Shown here piece by piece: positions 1 through 12,175 of a stretch of DNA of 64,000 nucleotides (positions within the stretch are counted from its first letter, which is position 1; every line of letters starts with the position of its first letter). The DNA comes from Tragulus kanchil (Eukaryota; Chordata; Mammalia; Artiodactyla; Tragulidae), in the NCBI GenBank assembly GCA_022376925.1, contig JAIOJX010000005.1, forward strand, positions 89,935,001 through 89,999,000, in the 5' to 3' direction. The position numbers were made by a program, and so were the translations under genes. The notes beneath the pieces are model-generated. The model ran no database searches. It was not told where the DNA came from and saw only the letters and a program-made list of their open reading frames with translations.

Positions 1-2052
1 AGGTTCACTTAACTGTAGTAATAATTTAGTCTCATAACTTTATTGGAAGTGAAATTCCTTCCCTCCTCTGGTGCCAGCCTGAGGTAAACCTGTAGCACAG
101 ATGGGAGTGTGGAGGGGTTGGTCCCCACATTCTCGATCATCTCCCCACTGCCCCTTCCCCTACTAGTTGAGCCATTTTATGGCCAATCTGGTGTCAGGGC
201 AGATCAGGAGAGAAGAGACAGTGGTTTCCTCTGGTTACTGAGGAGGAGTTTAAAGGTTTCTCTCCTTGAAAAGCTGCTTTTGTAGATGATCAAAGCTGCC
301 TCTGTTCGGAGTTTTTAAAGGGGTCCTCCCTGCAAACATTCAACTGCATTTTCCATGACACGGACTGGTCACTCACTTTGCCTTCCTCCTCCCCTGGGAC
401 TGGTGGAGTCCTCGGGCTTCTTCCAGCAGTGCTCTTGGTGTGGATTTTCAGTAGCTCCAAGCTGTTTCCATCCCTTTGCCCACAACAGGTCACAAGAAGT
501 AACTGGACTTTGCCACAGGTAGGGCCGGGGATTGTAGGCAGCTGCCAGTGAAGCCTGGTTCTTCTCCTGCCCACACATCTACCTGAAGTCATAGCCTCTT
601 GCACGGAGACTCCCTCGCCCCCTGGCTCTTCAGACTTCCTAGAAAATTCCTCGAATCTGCTGTCTCAGTCATCGCGGGTGGGTGGGGATTACTCAGAGCA
701 TGCTGATAGCTTCAAAGGAATCTTCTCTAATCTTCAACTGTCTTCTTTCAACCTTTCTAACCTCTTATGATCTGTAGATGAGAAATAAACTAAAGTGTGC
801 AAAACTGGCTCTCAGACACCACCTTTGCAAATATTGCTTATGTGTCTCATACCTCACTGCCACAGGTAGACATGATTACCACTGAATTTTTATGTCCCGG
901 GTAAAGGAGAGATTGAAGCAGTCTCATTTCACCATTCTGTTAAACATATACAGTTTTCATGCAATTTATGAAAATTCTGGGCCAAACCCCCCGAAAAGTC
1001 GCTTTTGAGTGCTACTGTGGGTAAAATTGCAGATTCCTTGACTTTTGGGTCATTCTCTATCACAAGAACACTCGCATTTAGGAAATTAACAGGTTCACTT
1101 AACTGTAGTAATAATTTAGTCTCATAACTTTATTGGAAGTGAAATTCTTCCCTCCTCTGGTGCCAGCCTGAGGTAAACCTGTAGCACAGATGGGAGTGTG
1201 GAGGGGTTGGTCCCCACATTCTCGATCATCTCCCCACTGCCCCTTCCCCTACTAGTTGAGCCATTTTATGGCCAATCTGGTGTCAGGGCAGATCAGGAGA
1301 GAAGAGACAGTGGTTTCCTCTGGTTACTGAGGAGGAGTTTAAAGGTTTCTCTCCTTGAAAAGCTGCTTTTGTAGATGATCAAAGCTGCCTCTGTTCGGAG
1401 TTTTTAAAGGGGTCCTCCCTGCAAACATTCAACTGCATTTTCCATGACACGGACTGGTCACTCACTTTGCCTTCCTCCTCCCCTGGGACTGGTGGAGTCC
1501 TCGGGCTTCTTCCAGCAGTGCTCTTGGTGTGGATTTTCAGTAGCTCCAAGCTGTTTCCATCCCTTTGCCCACAACAGGTCACAAGAAGTAACTGGACTTT
1601 GCCACAGGTAGGGCCGGGGATTGTAGGCAGCTGCCAGTGAAGCCTGGTTCTTCTCCTGCCCACACATCTACCTGAAGTCATAGCCTCTTGCACGGAGACT
1701 CCCTCGCCCCCTGGCTCTTCAGACTTCCTAGAAAATTCCTCGAATCTGCTGTCTCAGTCATCGCGGGTGGGTGGGGATTACTCAGAGCATGCTGATAGCT
1801 TCAAAGGAATCTTCTCTAATCTTCAACTGTCTTCTTTCAACCTTTCTAACCTCTTATGATCTGTAGATGAGAAATAAACTAAAGTGTGCAAAACTGGCTC
1901 TCAGACACCACCTTTGCAAATATTGCTTATGTGTCTCATACCTCACTGCCACAGGTAGACATGATTACCACTGAATTTTTATGTCCCGGGTAAAGGAGAG
2001 ATTGAAGCAGTCTCATTTCACCATTCTGTTAAACATATACAGTTTTCATGCA
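1..2052 (+). repeat. Direct duplication A
   Basis: Copies at 1-963 and 1091-2052 are nearly identical; one visible difference is a single base in the TTCC run near position 58. They are separated by a 127-bp unrelated spacer (964-1090), the longest spacer of the series. The left copy starts at the window edge, so the repeat may extend further left. Content is non-coding with no recognised gene. Confidence 0.95.
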
Positions 2053-3436
2053 TATGATTTCTGCCAGCTGAAACAGTCGATTGCCTATAAGAGAGAAGAT
2101 ACATTAACATAAGCCCTATCCTCCTTCCAAAGACCATTTCTTCAAGGTGGCTTTTTTCCCTGATCGTCAAAGGCAATCTCCCTTTGTTGGTTTGTACCAC
2201 CATTTCTTTTTGTAATTACTTATGAGACCTTATCTTTTCCTGTAATTGAACGTGGCTTGTGTTTGTTGAATTGCATGGAAGATCGATCTCTATTAAATAA
2301 ATAACTTTGTTCACTTCTGAGAAATACTCAAGAATTCGTGGATTCCTGTTATACCCTGGAGTCTACTCCACGTGAGGATGGGAAGCACATTCAGGGGCTG
2401 AACACAAAGAGGCTACAGTTTACTGCATCCCTGCCCAGAAGGAGATATGTTTGGGGACTTGCTGAGAATAGAATTGAATCTACTTAGCAGAATACATCTC
2501 TTGTTGGCATGTTTTACGTGATGAATATAAATGTTACTAAAAATGCCCTTGTTTCTGTGCTGTGAGAATAATGGAGACCATCTTTTCCAAATGAAAAACT
2601 TTTAAAAATTTAGGATGAAATAATAGTGCTGTTTTCCTTTGGTGCTCAATTTTCACTATGAATTATAAATTATGAATTATTAGCACTTGAGTATATTTTA
2701 TTCCATTTATTAAATATTTATTAAATACTCTGCATCATCCTGAATAAAATATTTCCCACTCCTTCTTTTGGAAATAAAATTTTTCTTCTATGTTTTTTCA
2801 GGACCACAAACTTTATTTTTGTTGGCAGGATCACCTAGATTTCCCCATAGCCTGATACTTGCTGTTGAGCAATGTTGTTTTGGCATTCAAGTGATGGGTC
2901 TTACAGATTTTTATATAGTCTACAAAGAAAAGGAAAATTACTTAATAATTATCCTTGAGCTAGATGAGAAGCTTGCTAGTATATAAAGATAAATAAAATA
3001 TCTATCATCTTTTCAAGCCTAGTTCTGTAGAGCTTATGCTTAAGCATTTGGCATGGAAGTATTACAGATACAACCATAAAGCAACATGGCAGTCATTACT
3101 TTGACATATCATGAATTTCTTACTTGTGTACTATGTGGCATAGCTTCAGAAGAGGAAACAGACTTCTTTTATGAATGAGTATGCCTTCTAGTAAATTGGG
3201 TAAAATTAAGTTTTCATTCAAGGTCATAAAACTTAGTGAGAAAGAAGTGGCTACAATTGCTACAATCCCCTATTCTGAAAGGGCTCCAACTTGGTGTCAT
3301 AGAATGATGAAGATCGTTTTGTACTTCACAGCTCAGTTTTGTAAACTCAGATCTTACTATGTCACAAATGGCAGAGAGAGATATTAATGAGTTGACAGTG
3401 ACTAATCCATTCCTTTTTGATTCATTCTTTCTAATT
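2053..3436. other. Non-coding, AT-rich; nothing recognised
   Basis: Single-copy sequence between duplication A and the first SINE. Short frames of 60-72 codons show no similarity I know. AT-rich patches (2640-2760) are possible decayed LINE sequence. Confidence 0.5.
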
Positions 3437-3447
3437 CCTCACTGAGT

Positions 3448-3796
3448 TTTTTTTTTTTGTTTTTTTTTTTTTTTAAGATTTATTTATTTATTTTGGGTGG
3501 GGGTCGGCTTGGGGAGAGAGGGGAGCGGGCAGGTCACTTCTATTGGTCTTTCATTTCTCTATATTCATCCGTCTTTGTTCTGTGGCTCCTGTGGGCCTCC
3601 CATCGCGGTGGCGTCTGTCGTTGCAGAGCGCCGGCTCTGGGCGCATGCGCCCCAGAGCTCCAGCTCTGTAATTGGACACATCGGTCCAGCCGCTCCGCGG
3701 CACGTGGGATCTTCCCAGGCCAGGGATTGAACCGGCGCCCCTTGCACACTGCAAGGCGGTGTCCTTACCCACTGGACCACCAGGGGAAGCCCCGCC
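3448..3796 (-). mobile_element. CHR-like tRNA-Glu-derived SINE, full length
   Basis: Read on the minus strand, it begins with a tRNA-Glu-like head (GGCTTCCCCTGGTGGTCC) holding an A box (GGTCCAGTGG) and a B-box-like GGTTCAATCCC. A GC-rich body and a T-rich tail (on +) follow. An 11-bp target-site duplication, CCTCACTGAGT, lies at 3437-3447 and 3797-3807. The intact duplication and CpG-rich body suggest a fairly recent insertion. The family name is from memory of cetartiodactyl CHR elements. Confidence 0.85.
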
Positions 3797-4067
3797 CCTC
3801 ACTGAGTATTATGTTTCAGATATTGTGCTAGGTGGGAGTGAAAAAAGGTGAGATACAGAGTCTGCCTTCAAGTGACTTGAGAGAGAAAGAACATATGCCC
3901 CGTAAAATAATTATAAATAGGAAGCCTTGATTGTCATTAAAGAGAAAACCAGTTAAATATTTGTTAGATTTTTTCTCCATGGAGGTGCAATAATTGGCCA
4001 GGAGGATACCATGGTGAAAACAATAGGCAGTCTCAGTTCTCAGGGAACTGGTATGGCTCAGTCTTCT

Positions 4068-4375
4068 TTTTTTTGTTGTTCGGGGGTGGCAGGTTGGGGA
4101 GGGAGGGGGGCGGACAGGCAACTTCTGTTGGTCTTTCATTTATCCATTTTCATCCATCTTTTGTTCTGTGGCCCATATGGGCCTCCCATCACAGTGGCCT
4201 CTGTTGTCGCAGAGCACCGGCTCTGGGCGCAAGTGCTCCAGAGCTCCGGCTCGGTAATTGGACACACCAGTCCAGCCACTCCGTGGCATGTGGGATCTTC
4301 CCAGGCCAGGGATTGAACCGGCGCCCCTTACACTGCAAGGCGGTGTCCTTACCCACTGGACCACCAGGGAAACCC
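4068..4375 (-). mobile_element. CHR-like tRNA-Glu-derived SINE
   Basis: Same family and orientation as the copy ending at 3796, inserted only about 270 bp away. It has a perfect 14-bp target-site duplication, TGGCTCAGTCTTCT, at 4054-4067 and 4376-4389. Confidence 0.85.
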
Positions 4376-4629
4376 TGGCTCAGTCTTCTCAATAGCTCTA
4401 TAACAACAGACAGCGTGACTTTGAAATGTTGGCGTGGTGTTTCTACCTGGTGACCATCACCATCTCCCCAGATGCTTCCCAACCAGCAGTCAATGAGGAA
4501 TCCATTCTCTTGGTTCTTCTGTAGTACTCAGAAGTCTTGTAGAGGTTCAAAAGTAGTTTTTCGTCAAGAAAATTTCTAGGACCCATTATCAGTAGGTAGT
4601 ATATAACTTCATTCATTGTCCTGGCTTAT

Positions 4630-4815
4630 TTAGTCTATTTTTTTTTAATTGGGGTTTTGTTGTTTTACAGTGTTTTATTAGTTTCAAGTGTATAGCGAAG
4701 TTATTGTTATGCGTCTTTTACAGAGTTTGGTTGTTTCCAGCTATACATAATCCCAAAACAGTCATAGGCATATCCCCAACCCCTCCTACCCGCGCCCCCC
4801 CCCGCCCTTCTTCAG
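4630..4815 (-). mobile_element. L1 3' end fragment (cattle-L1-like)
   Basis: Antisense pattern of an L1 3' UTR (tttacagtgttttattagtt..., then a CCCCAACC / C-rich stretch). It ends in a long C run, where duplication B begins. Confidence 0.55.
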
Positions 4816-4825
4816 TCTTTTTTTT

Positions 4826-5035
4826 TAATCTCACATTTACTTAGCACTTCCTAGGATAGGCGATTTACAAATACTCACTGATTTTATCTCCATAAAGGCA
4901 CCATGAGTGGTAGTTTCCTCTGTAGCCTCAGTTCTGTGTTTTAGAAATGTAGAAATAGAGGCACAGAGAGGTCTGAAGTCACACATCGGAGGCCCGCCTT
5001 CTAGTTGATGGTAGCTCTGGACTTTAAGCCCAGTT
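4826..5035 (-). repeat. MIR-like SINE fragment
   Basis: Retains the MIR-type core order: TTACTTAGCACTTCCTA, then GAGGCACAGAGAGGTCTGAAG and a tail about loss of tissue-specific sequence. It is ancient and diverged; the second copy is at about 5935-6140 in duplication B. Confidence 0.5.
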
Positions 5036-5097
5036 GTCTGATTCTGGAATCAGGGTCATCTCTAACATGCCATGGCTTCTACCTCACCCTGGTTTTG

Positions 5098-5220
5098 CTG
5101 AGATATAATCGATATATAACTTTGTACTCGTATGAGGTATACAAGGTGATGATTTGATGTCTGTATATATTGCGAGATTACTGTCACAATAAATTCAGTT
5201 AAGATCCATTACCTTGTATA
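5098..5220 (-). mobile_element. L1M-type 3' fragment
   Basis: Has the pattern GCTGAGATATAATCG, then GGTGATGATTTGATG and ATTACTGTCACAATAA, seen in antisense old L1 3' ends. Duplicated at about 6202-6325. Confidence 0.55.
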
Positions 5221-5433
5221 TAGTTGACCCTTGAACAACATGGGTATTGGGCATTGATCCTTCACAGTGTCAAATTAACTCATAGCCTGTAGTTGGCCCT
5301 CTGTATCCATGATTTTACCTCAGCAGATTCAACCAACCATGGATTACATATTACTGTAGTACTTAATATTGAACAAAAAACCCCACATTTAAGTGGGCCC
5401 ACAGAAAAATCCATGTTGTTCAAGGGTCAGCTG
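5221..5433. mobile_element. Short inverted-repeat DNA element (Tigger/pogo-like MITE)
   Basis: The ends are near-perfect inverted repeats of about 21 bp: AGTTGACCCTTGAACAACAT at the left, and its complement ending TTCAAGGGTCAGCT at the right. TA dinucleotides flank it. At about 213 bp it has no coding capacity. This fits a non-autonomous mariner/pogo-class element of mammalian MER type. Confidence 0.75.
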
Positions 5434-6325
5434 TAGTTACAGTTTTTTGTTTTTTTTTTTCTTGAGATGGAAACTTTCATGATCTACTTTCTTAACTTTT
5501 TCTTCTTAATGAATTTATGTTCAGATGTCATAAGGTTGCTAAGGTTTGCATACAGGCGCCTCACCCGCCAGCCAGGGTCCAGCTCTGTTCCAGTGTTCCC
5601 CGTGCCCGCCCCTCCTGAGTATAAGAAGCAGACCACGTCTAAACTGGTCCTTTCTCCCCAGGATGACTCTATAAGAAGTCTGGGTTCCTTCGTGGTTTTT
5701 GTTCTTGTCTCATATACACAAAAGAACCAGCAAGAGAACAGAATAAAGTTATCTTTAATAGCCCATCTTTCTCTGGCAGAGTTTTCCCATTTCTTTCTTT
5801 AGATTGCCCTGACCTGACCTGAAAATACAGTTATTGTAAACCAGTTGTATATTTCACATTGAAAAACCCAAACCTCAAAGCAGTATCCCCAACCTCCTAC
5901 CCCCCCGCTCCCTTATTCAGTCTTTTTTTTTAATCTCACATTTACTTAGCACTTCCTAGGATAGGCGATTTACAAATACTCACTGATTTTATCTCCATAA
6001 AGGCACCATGAGTGGTAGTTTCCTCTGTAGCCTCAGTTCTGTGTTTTAGAAATGTAGAAATAGAGGCACAGAGAGGTCTGAAGTCACACATCGGAGGCCC
6101 GCCTTCTAGTTGATGGTAGCTCTGGACTTTAAGCCCAGTTGTCTGATTCTGGAATCAGGGTCATCTCTAACATGCCATGGCTTCTACCTCACCCTGGTTT
6201 TGCTGAGATATAATCGATATATAACTTTGTACTCGTATGAGGTATACAAGGTGATGATTTGATGTCTGTATATATTGCGAGATTACTGTCACAATAAATT
6301 CAGTTAAGATCCATTACCTTGTATA

Positions 6326-6537
6326 TAGTTGACCCTTGAACAACATGGGTATTGGGCATTGATCCTTCACAGTGTCAAATTAACTCATAGCCTGTAGTTG
6401 GCCCTCTGTATCCATGATTTTACCTCAGCAGATTCAACCAACCATGGATTACATATTACTGTAGTACTTAATATTGAACAAAAAACCCCACATTTAAGTG
6501 GGCCCACAGAAAATCCATGTTGTTCAAGGGTCAGCTG
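6326..6537. mobile_element. Second copy of the inverted-repeat MITE
   Basis: The same element as at 5221-5433, present again because duplication B includes it. One A is missing from the GAAAAATCC run. It is not an independent insertion, since the flanks are identical too. Confidence 0.75.
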
Positions 6538-6966
6538 TAGTTACAGTTTTTTGTTTTTTTTTTTCTTGAGATGGAAACTTTCATGATCTACTTTCTTAAC
6601 TTTTTCTTCTTAATGAATTTATGTTCAGATGTCATAAGGTTGCTAAGGTTTGCATACAGGCGCCTCACCCGCCAGCCAGGGTCCAGCTCTGTTCCAGTGT
6701 TCCCCGTGCCCGCCCCTCCTGAGTATAAGAAGCAGACCACGTCTAAACTGGTCCTTTCTCCCCAGGATGACTCTATAAGAAGTCTGGGTTCCTTCGTGGT
6801 TTTTGTTCTTGTCTCATATACACAAAAGAACCAGCAAGAGAACAGAATAAAGTTATCTTTAATAGCCCATCTTTCTCTGGCAGAGTTTTCCCATTTCTTT
6901 CTTTAGATTGCCCTGACCTGACCTGAAAATACAGTTATTGTAAACCAGTTGTATATTTCACATTGA

Positions 6967-7512
6967 AACACATTTATACCTTCTAAACCCTCAATGTAGC
7001 ATAACGTTTTTCCAAGTGAGAAAAGCAAAACAATCCACATAAGGAAATTCATTGAGAGTGAGAAGTACTCTATCTTGTCTTTTCCAAATTTGATAAATTG
7101 GCATGGCCTAACAACTAAACAGTAACAAATCTAACACAATAAAGGTCTGTCTCTGGTCCATATCATAGTCCCATGGAGCATGGTACAGAGGCTGTGTGGT
7201 TATTTGCAGAACAGCTTGGAACCTTATCACTCAGGCCCTTGGAGTTCATCAGTAGATTCTTGGTAGCTGGTCAGCAGCCAGTGTAAGAGAGAACAGAGCA
7301 AAAACTGTGTGGGAAGTTGTAAAGGACTTTGCATCACGCCAGTCTTCAGCCCCTTCCATTCTCAGCACATGGCTTCACCCAGCTGCAAGAAGACTAGGAA
7401 AGGTAGCCAAGACAGGTGCTCAGCAAGACAGTGAAAATTGTGTGAAGATCATATAGGTGGTATCCACTATATCAACCAAAGTTGGATAAGCACAAATATC
7501 CTTGTAGTTTCT
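6967..7512. other. Non-coding; nothing recognised
   Basis: Single-copy sequence between duplications B and C with no repeat or exon signature I can name. Confidence 0.5.
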
Positions 7513-8125
7513 TTTTCCTTTCTTCTTCCCTCCCTGCAATTCATCCAGCAAACTCTGAAGGAGAAGCTCCTATTAAATGCCAACCCCTGTAGGCTCTATG
7601 AACTATACCTTGAACAAAAACAGACCTTGTCCCTTCTCCCCTTTGTTGTACGACTCACAACCTGATATGAGGCATTCAAACATGAATTAAATATGCACAA
7701 AGAGGAAACCTGCATCTGTGATTGGTACTTTGAAGGGAGGTATATGCTGCTATAAAACCTACAAGGAAAGGAATTGACTTGGTCAGGATGTCAAGGCTGT
7801 AGTACATGAGCTGATACGTGAAGGAGACGAGACATCATCTAGGTGAAAGGGGAAGTAGGAGGTGAGGATGGAGGGGCCCGCACAGACAAGTGTCTGGAAC
7901 AGGAGGAGTAGGGAGCACACGGGTGAGGTGGAGGAGGTGGCAGAAGTTCCTGTCTCATGGGCAGTGGTGCCATGGTCTGAGGAAAGAAACAGTGGTAGAC
8001 TTGTGGGAGGCACATCCTGGGTTTATTCTTGTATGTTTCTGAGTTTGAGACATCCAAGGGAATATGTCAAATGGGCAGGTGAGTTTCGGGATCGAGCTCA
8101 GAGGAGGGGTCTGGCCTGGGAGTCA

Positions 8126-8525
8126 TCTCAGCTCAGTTGTGTTCGACTCTTTGTGACCCCGTGGATGGCAACACCCCAGGCTTCCCAGCCCTTCAATCTC
8201 CTGGAGCTCGCTGATCATGTCCATTGAACCAGTGACGCCATCCAACCATCTCGTCCTCTGTCAAATCCTTCTCCTTCTGCCTTCTATTTTTTTCCCAGCA
8301 TCAGGGTCATTTCCAGTGAGTCTCTTCACATCAATTGACCAAAGTATTGGAACTTTCAGCTTCAGCTGAATTTTCATTCCTCCCAATGAATAGTCAGGGT
8401 TGATTTCCTTTAGAATTTACTTGTTTGATCTCCTTGCAGTCCAAGGGACTCTCAAAAGGCTTCTCCAGCACCACAGTTTGAAAGCATCAATTCTTTGGAG
8501 CTCAGCCTTTCTAATGTCGGTGATG
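8126..8525 (-). mobile_element. BovB (RTE) LINE 3' fragment
   Basis: Antisense BovB pattern: GTTCGACTCTTTGTGACCCC, then TGATCATGTCCATTG, TCCAAGGGACTCTCAA and GCTTCTCCAGCACCACAG. It is too degraded to encode protein. The identical second copy at about 9216-9615 lies in duplication C. Confidence 0.85.
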
Positions 8526-9215
8526 ATTGAAGCAGTTCGTGTGGATGAGATGGTCTAAAGAGGGAGGAAGAGAAGACTCAGTGTTATCGCTGGTGATAAG
8601 AGTTTTCCTTTCTTCTTCCCTCCCTGCAATTCATCCAGCAAACTCTGAAGGAGAAGCTCCTATTAAATGCCAACCCCTGTAGGCTCTATGAACTATACCT
8701 TGAACAAAAACAGACCTTGTCCCTTCTCCCCTTTGTTGTACGACTCACAACCTGATATGAGGCATTCAAACATGAATTAAATATGCACAAAGAGGAAACC
8801 TGCATCTGTGATTGGTACTTTGAAGGGAGGTATATGCTGCTATAAAACCTACAAGGAAAGGAATTGACTTGGTCAGGATGTCAAGGCTGTAGTACATGAG
8901 CTGATACGTGAAGGAGACGAGACATCATCTAGGTGAAAGGGGAAGTAGGAGGTGAGGATGGAGGGGCCCGCACAGACAAGTGTCTGGAACAGGAGGAGTA
9001 GGGAGCACACGGGTGAGGTGGAGGAGGTGGCAGAAGTTCCTGTCTCATGGGCAGTGGTGCCATGGTCTGAGGAAAGAAACAGTGGTAGACTTGTGGGAGG
9101 CACATCCTGGGTTTATTCTTGTATGTTTCTGAGTTTGAGACATCCAAGGGAATATGTCAAATGGGCAGGTGAGTTTCGGGATCGAGCTCAGAGGAGGGGT
9201 CTGGCCTGGGAGTCA

Positions 9216-9615
9216 TCTCAGCTCAGTTGTGTTCGACTCTTTGTGACCCCGTGGATGGCAACACCCCAGGCTTCCCAGCCCTTCAATCTCCTGGAGCTCG
9301 CTGATCATGTCCATTGAACCAGTGACGCCATCCAACCATCTCGTCCTCTGTCAAATCCTTCTCCTTCTGCCTTCTATTTTTTTCCCAGCATCAGGGTCAT
9401 TTCCAGTGAGTCTCTTCACATCAATTGACCAAAGTATTGGAACTTTCAGCTTCAGCTGAATTTTCATTCCTCCCAATGAATAGTCAGGGTTGATTTCCTT
9501 TAGAATTTACTTGTTTGATCTCCTTGCAGTCCAAGGGACTCTCAAAAGGCTTCTCCAGCACCACAGTTTGAAAGCATCAATTCTTTGGAGCTCAGCCTTT
9601 CTAATGTCGGTGATG
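9216..9615 (-). mobile_element. BovB LINE fragment, duplicate copy
   Basis: Same fragment as at 8126-8525, offset by exactly 1090 bases with shared flanks, so it was carried by duplication C rather than a second retrotransposition. Confidence 0.85.
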
Positions 9616-9672
9616 ATTGAAGCAGTTCGTGTGGATGAGATGGTCTAAAGAGGGAGGAAGAGAAGACTCAGT

Positions 9673-11031
9673 ATGGAATGACTGTGACATTCAATGGGAA
9701 AGCAGCCTGGGTCTACAAAGCAGATAGAGAAGGAGCCAGACTCTTTTACAGGAGGTACATATTAAACGTCAGTTTCAATAACTAATCAATGGAAAGTAAA
9801 TCTTTGTATACTTAGAAAAGAACTTGATTTTGTTTTGAACAAATAGCATACAAATAGATTGATATTGTCTACAATGTGATATATGCAAGAATGTTCACAG
9901 TAAATTCATTTCAGAAAGGGGCCACTGATACCAACTGATGAGAAAGATTAAAAGAATACTGATTTTCTTTTGCTTATCCCAAACTAAAGAAGGTGCCTTG
10001 TGGGTTGGTGAAAAACCTCATGCATCAGACTTTCAAATAATGCAAGTGAGACTGCATTGCTAGGGCAGCAGAGGTAGATGTTTTAAATTTTTTATTTTTT
10101 ATTGAGGCATAGTATACATGTTTGTGTACACCATGAAACAATCATCCTAATTAGTCTAGTTACCATCTGAGACATTTTAAAAATCAAGCTAAAAGAAGAA
10201 ATCAGTTGCAACCCTCACTGCAGCAGTAGCTCTGCCTATAATTTCAGGAAAAAGGAATTTGAACCCAGCTGGCAACTTGCAGGACAAATTTTACTTTGCT
10301 TTCCTCCCTGGATGTATTGATAGTGCTGCTTGCTTAACAAGGACCGCAGTGTTAGGCAGAAGCCACAAAATAATAGCGTTGCTCCACACTTGTTTTCTGA
10401 ACCCCTTACTGTTAATTAGTTCACATTCCCAGTGTTATTAGCTGATCTCAAAAACACATCTGAGAAGGCAGAGTCTTTACCCAGAAGGCTCTTAGTTAGT
10501 ATAAAAGTCTGGGTAGGGAAAGAAAGCAAAGAAAGAGAAGAAACCGCAGGCCTAGGAGGAGTATGTCAGCAGGAGCCTGCAGGGACTGGTGGGTTTTGTA
10601 CATGTTCACCAGGAGGAAGTATCTCTTGAAAGTACCCACTCTTTAAGGTTTATAGACTGGTGCATTCTCTCCTTTTCAGTCACTCCTCCAGCCATTCTTT
10701 CCTCTTATAATAACAGAGAAAACTTGAGCAGTGTAGCCAACTGTTCAAGTGTAATTGGCCAGGTTCAAAGTGGAAGGAGTGTTTCGGAGGAGAGGGAGTC
10801 CCTGACACTAGTGCCTTCCACAGTTTAATTCTAGCGAAGCTGGGAATAAAATGAGAAAACATCATGGGGGGAGTGTGCTGGGAAGTGAACAGATGGTGAT
10901 GGAGGTTGAGGGTTAGAATCATGGAAGTTATTGACCTGCTGCTGTGCACAGAGCAGTGTGGGAGATTCGGGGGACAGTTATCACAAGGGAGCCTCCTGGT
11001 CCTGTCCTTCACAGAGATAATTAAGTGGCAG
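9673..11031. other. Non-coding; nothing firm
   Basis: Single-copy. Holds only the weak L1 scrap at about 10085 and chance frames (60-128 codons) without recognisable domains. Confidence 0.5.
10085..10180 (-). mobile_element. Old L1 3' end fragment (weak)
   Basis: TTTTTATTGAGGCATAGTAT followed by a long-diverged tail resembles the antisense start of old L1 3' ends. Confidence 0.35.
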
Positions 11032-11189
11032 ACACAGGACAAATGTATCAGAAAAAGGCAAAACAATTACAGAAACATGTGAAACAAGTGACATGAAGGG
11101 CCCATTTGCGATAGTTACTAAAAGTCTCCAGAGCATTTGATTCGTGCTAGATTGTAGCTCTGCCGCGCATGGACACACATGGGACACTG

Positions 11190-11425
11190 GCAAAGTAATT
11201 GAATTACTTTTAGCCTCAGTTGACACAGTTTGTAAGATAGGAATTATTTAATGCCCACCTTACAGAATTTGGGTACAGATTCACTTGATAGTTTACATAC
11301 ACACCATCACATAATAGGTATTCTTACATGTTGATGAATGAATGAATGAATAAACAGAAGAATGAAATAGTTAACATCAACCCTGCCACATAGTAAATGT
11401 TCATTTAATGGGCCTGTTATTGTTT
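11190..11425 (+). repeat. MIR-like SINE
   Basis: AGCCTCAGTTGACACAGTTT, then GATAGGAATTATTTAATGCC and CACATAGTAAATGTTCA follow the order of MIR (CTCAGTTT..., TGTAAAATGGG..., TAAATGTTAG). Second copy at about 12370-12590. Confidence 0.55.
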
Positions 11426-12087
11426 TGCTGGTGGTATTTTGTAAGCCATTTTAAAGAAGGCAGAAGATGGCTCTTTCCCTTGTAACCTAATGTTAGGCTA
11501 TACTCTTGTAACTTTGCCCCTTCATATGCTAAATAATTAAGTAATGGTTGGGTAATTTGCATCTGTACCATTCTATAGAGAATACATTATAGTTCTCACT
11601 GGCATTTTGTTGCCTCAATTCCTTCAGTGTGTTTGGAGACAGGCCTAAGATAAAATAATGTAGAGTCACAAAGCACTTAAGGGAAAACTTGATTTTCAGT
11701 GGATATTTTGGCTGCAAGTAACATACCACTGGGCAATAAGAAATGAAAGCAAGCAGGTGGGAGAAATGGTCTAAGAGAAACTCAACCAATTTCCTCAAAT
11801 CTAGAGTGAGGGGAAGTAAGTGGGACTTCCATGTGATGTAACAGAGGAGAAAACCGCAGGGGCTCAAAGTACATTTCGATCTGAAGGTTACCCTAGAAAA
11901 TGCAGGAAAAATGAAGCATTTCCATTGACTGCGCAACTGGTATAGATTTCCTGAACCAGAGGTCTGCTGCGCTTGACTAATTTGGTCAAGCAACATTAAG
12001 CAGCATGTTTTCTTGTTATAATTTATCCAGGTTATGAGTGGTAGTGGGAAAAATAATCAATAAGGAAAAGGCAAGATAATGAAAAAA

Positions 12088-12175
12088 CAATATTTATTGA
12101 GTATCCACTATAGAGCAGGCACTGTGCTAGTTACTTTATAAGCGTTTTCTGATTTGTCATAATCGTCCCCATGTA
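12088..12175 (+). repeat. MIR-type fragment
   Basis: TATTTATTGAGTATCCACTA then GCAGGCACTGTGCTAGTTAC is the widespread mammalian MIR 'TTTATTGAGCACCTACTATG' motif. Second copy at 13255-13342. Confidence 0.6.

Larger units (their letters stand above)
4770..6966 (+). repeat. Direct duplication B
   Basis: Copies at about 4770-5862 and 5884-6966, offset about 1104. Each holds a MIR-like segment, an L1 3' fragment and a small inverted-repeat DNA element. The left edge lies in a C-rich L1 tail that differs between copies in C-run length, and the A run near 5405 also differs. Confidence 0.95.
7513..9672 (+). repeat. Direct duplication C
   Basis: Copies at 7513-8582 and 8603-9672 have an exact offset of 1090 and a 20-bp spacer. 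I found no difference on reading. Each includes an antisense BovB fragment. The paired ORFs in the two copies are shadows of this duplication. Confidence 0.96.
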
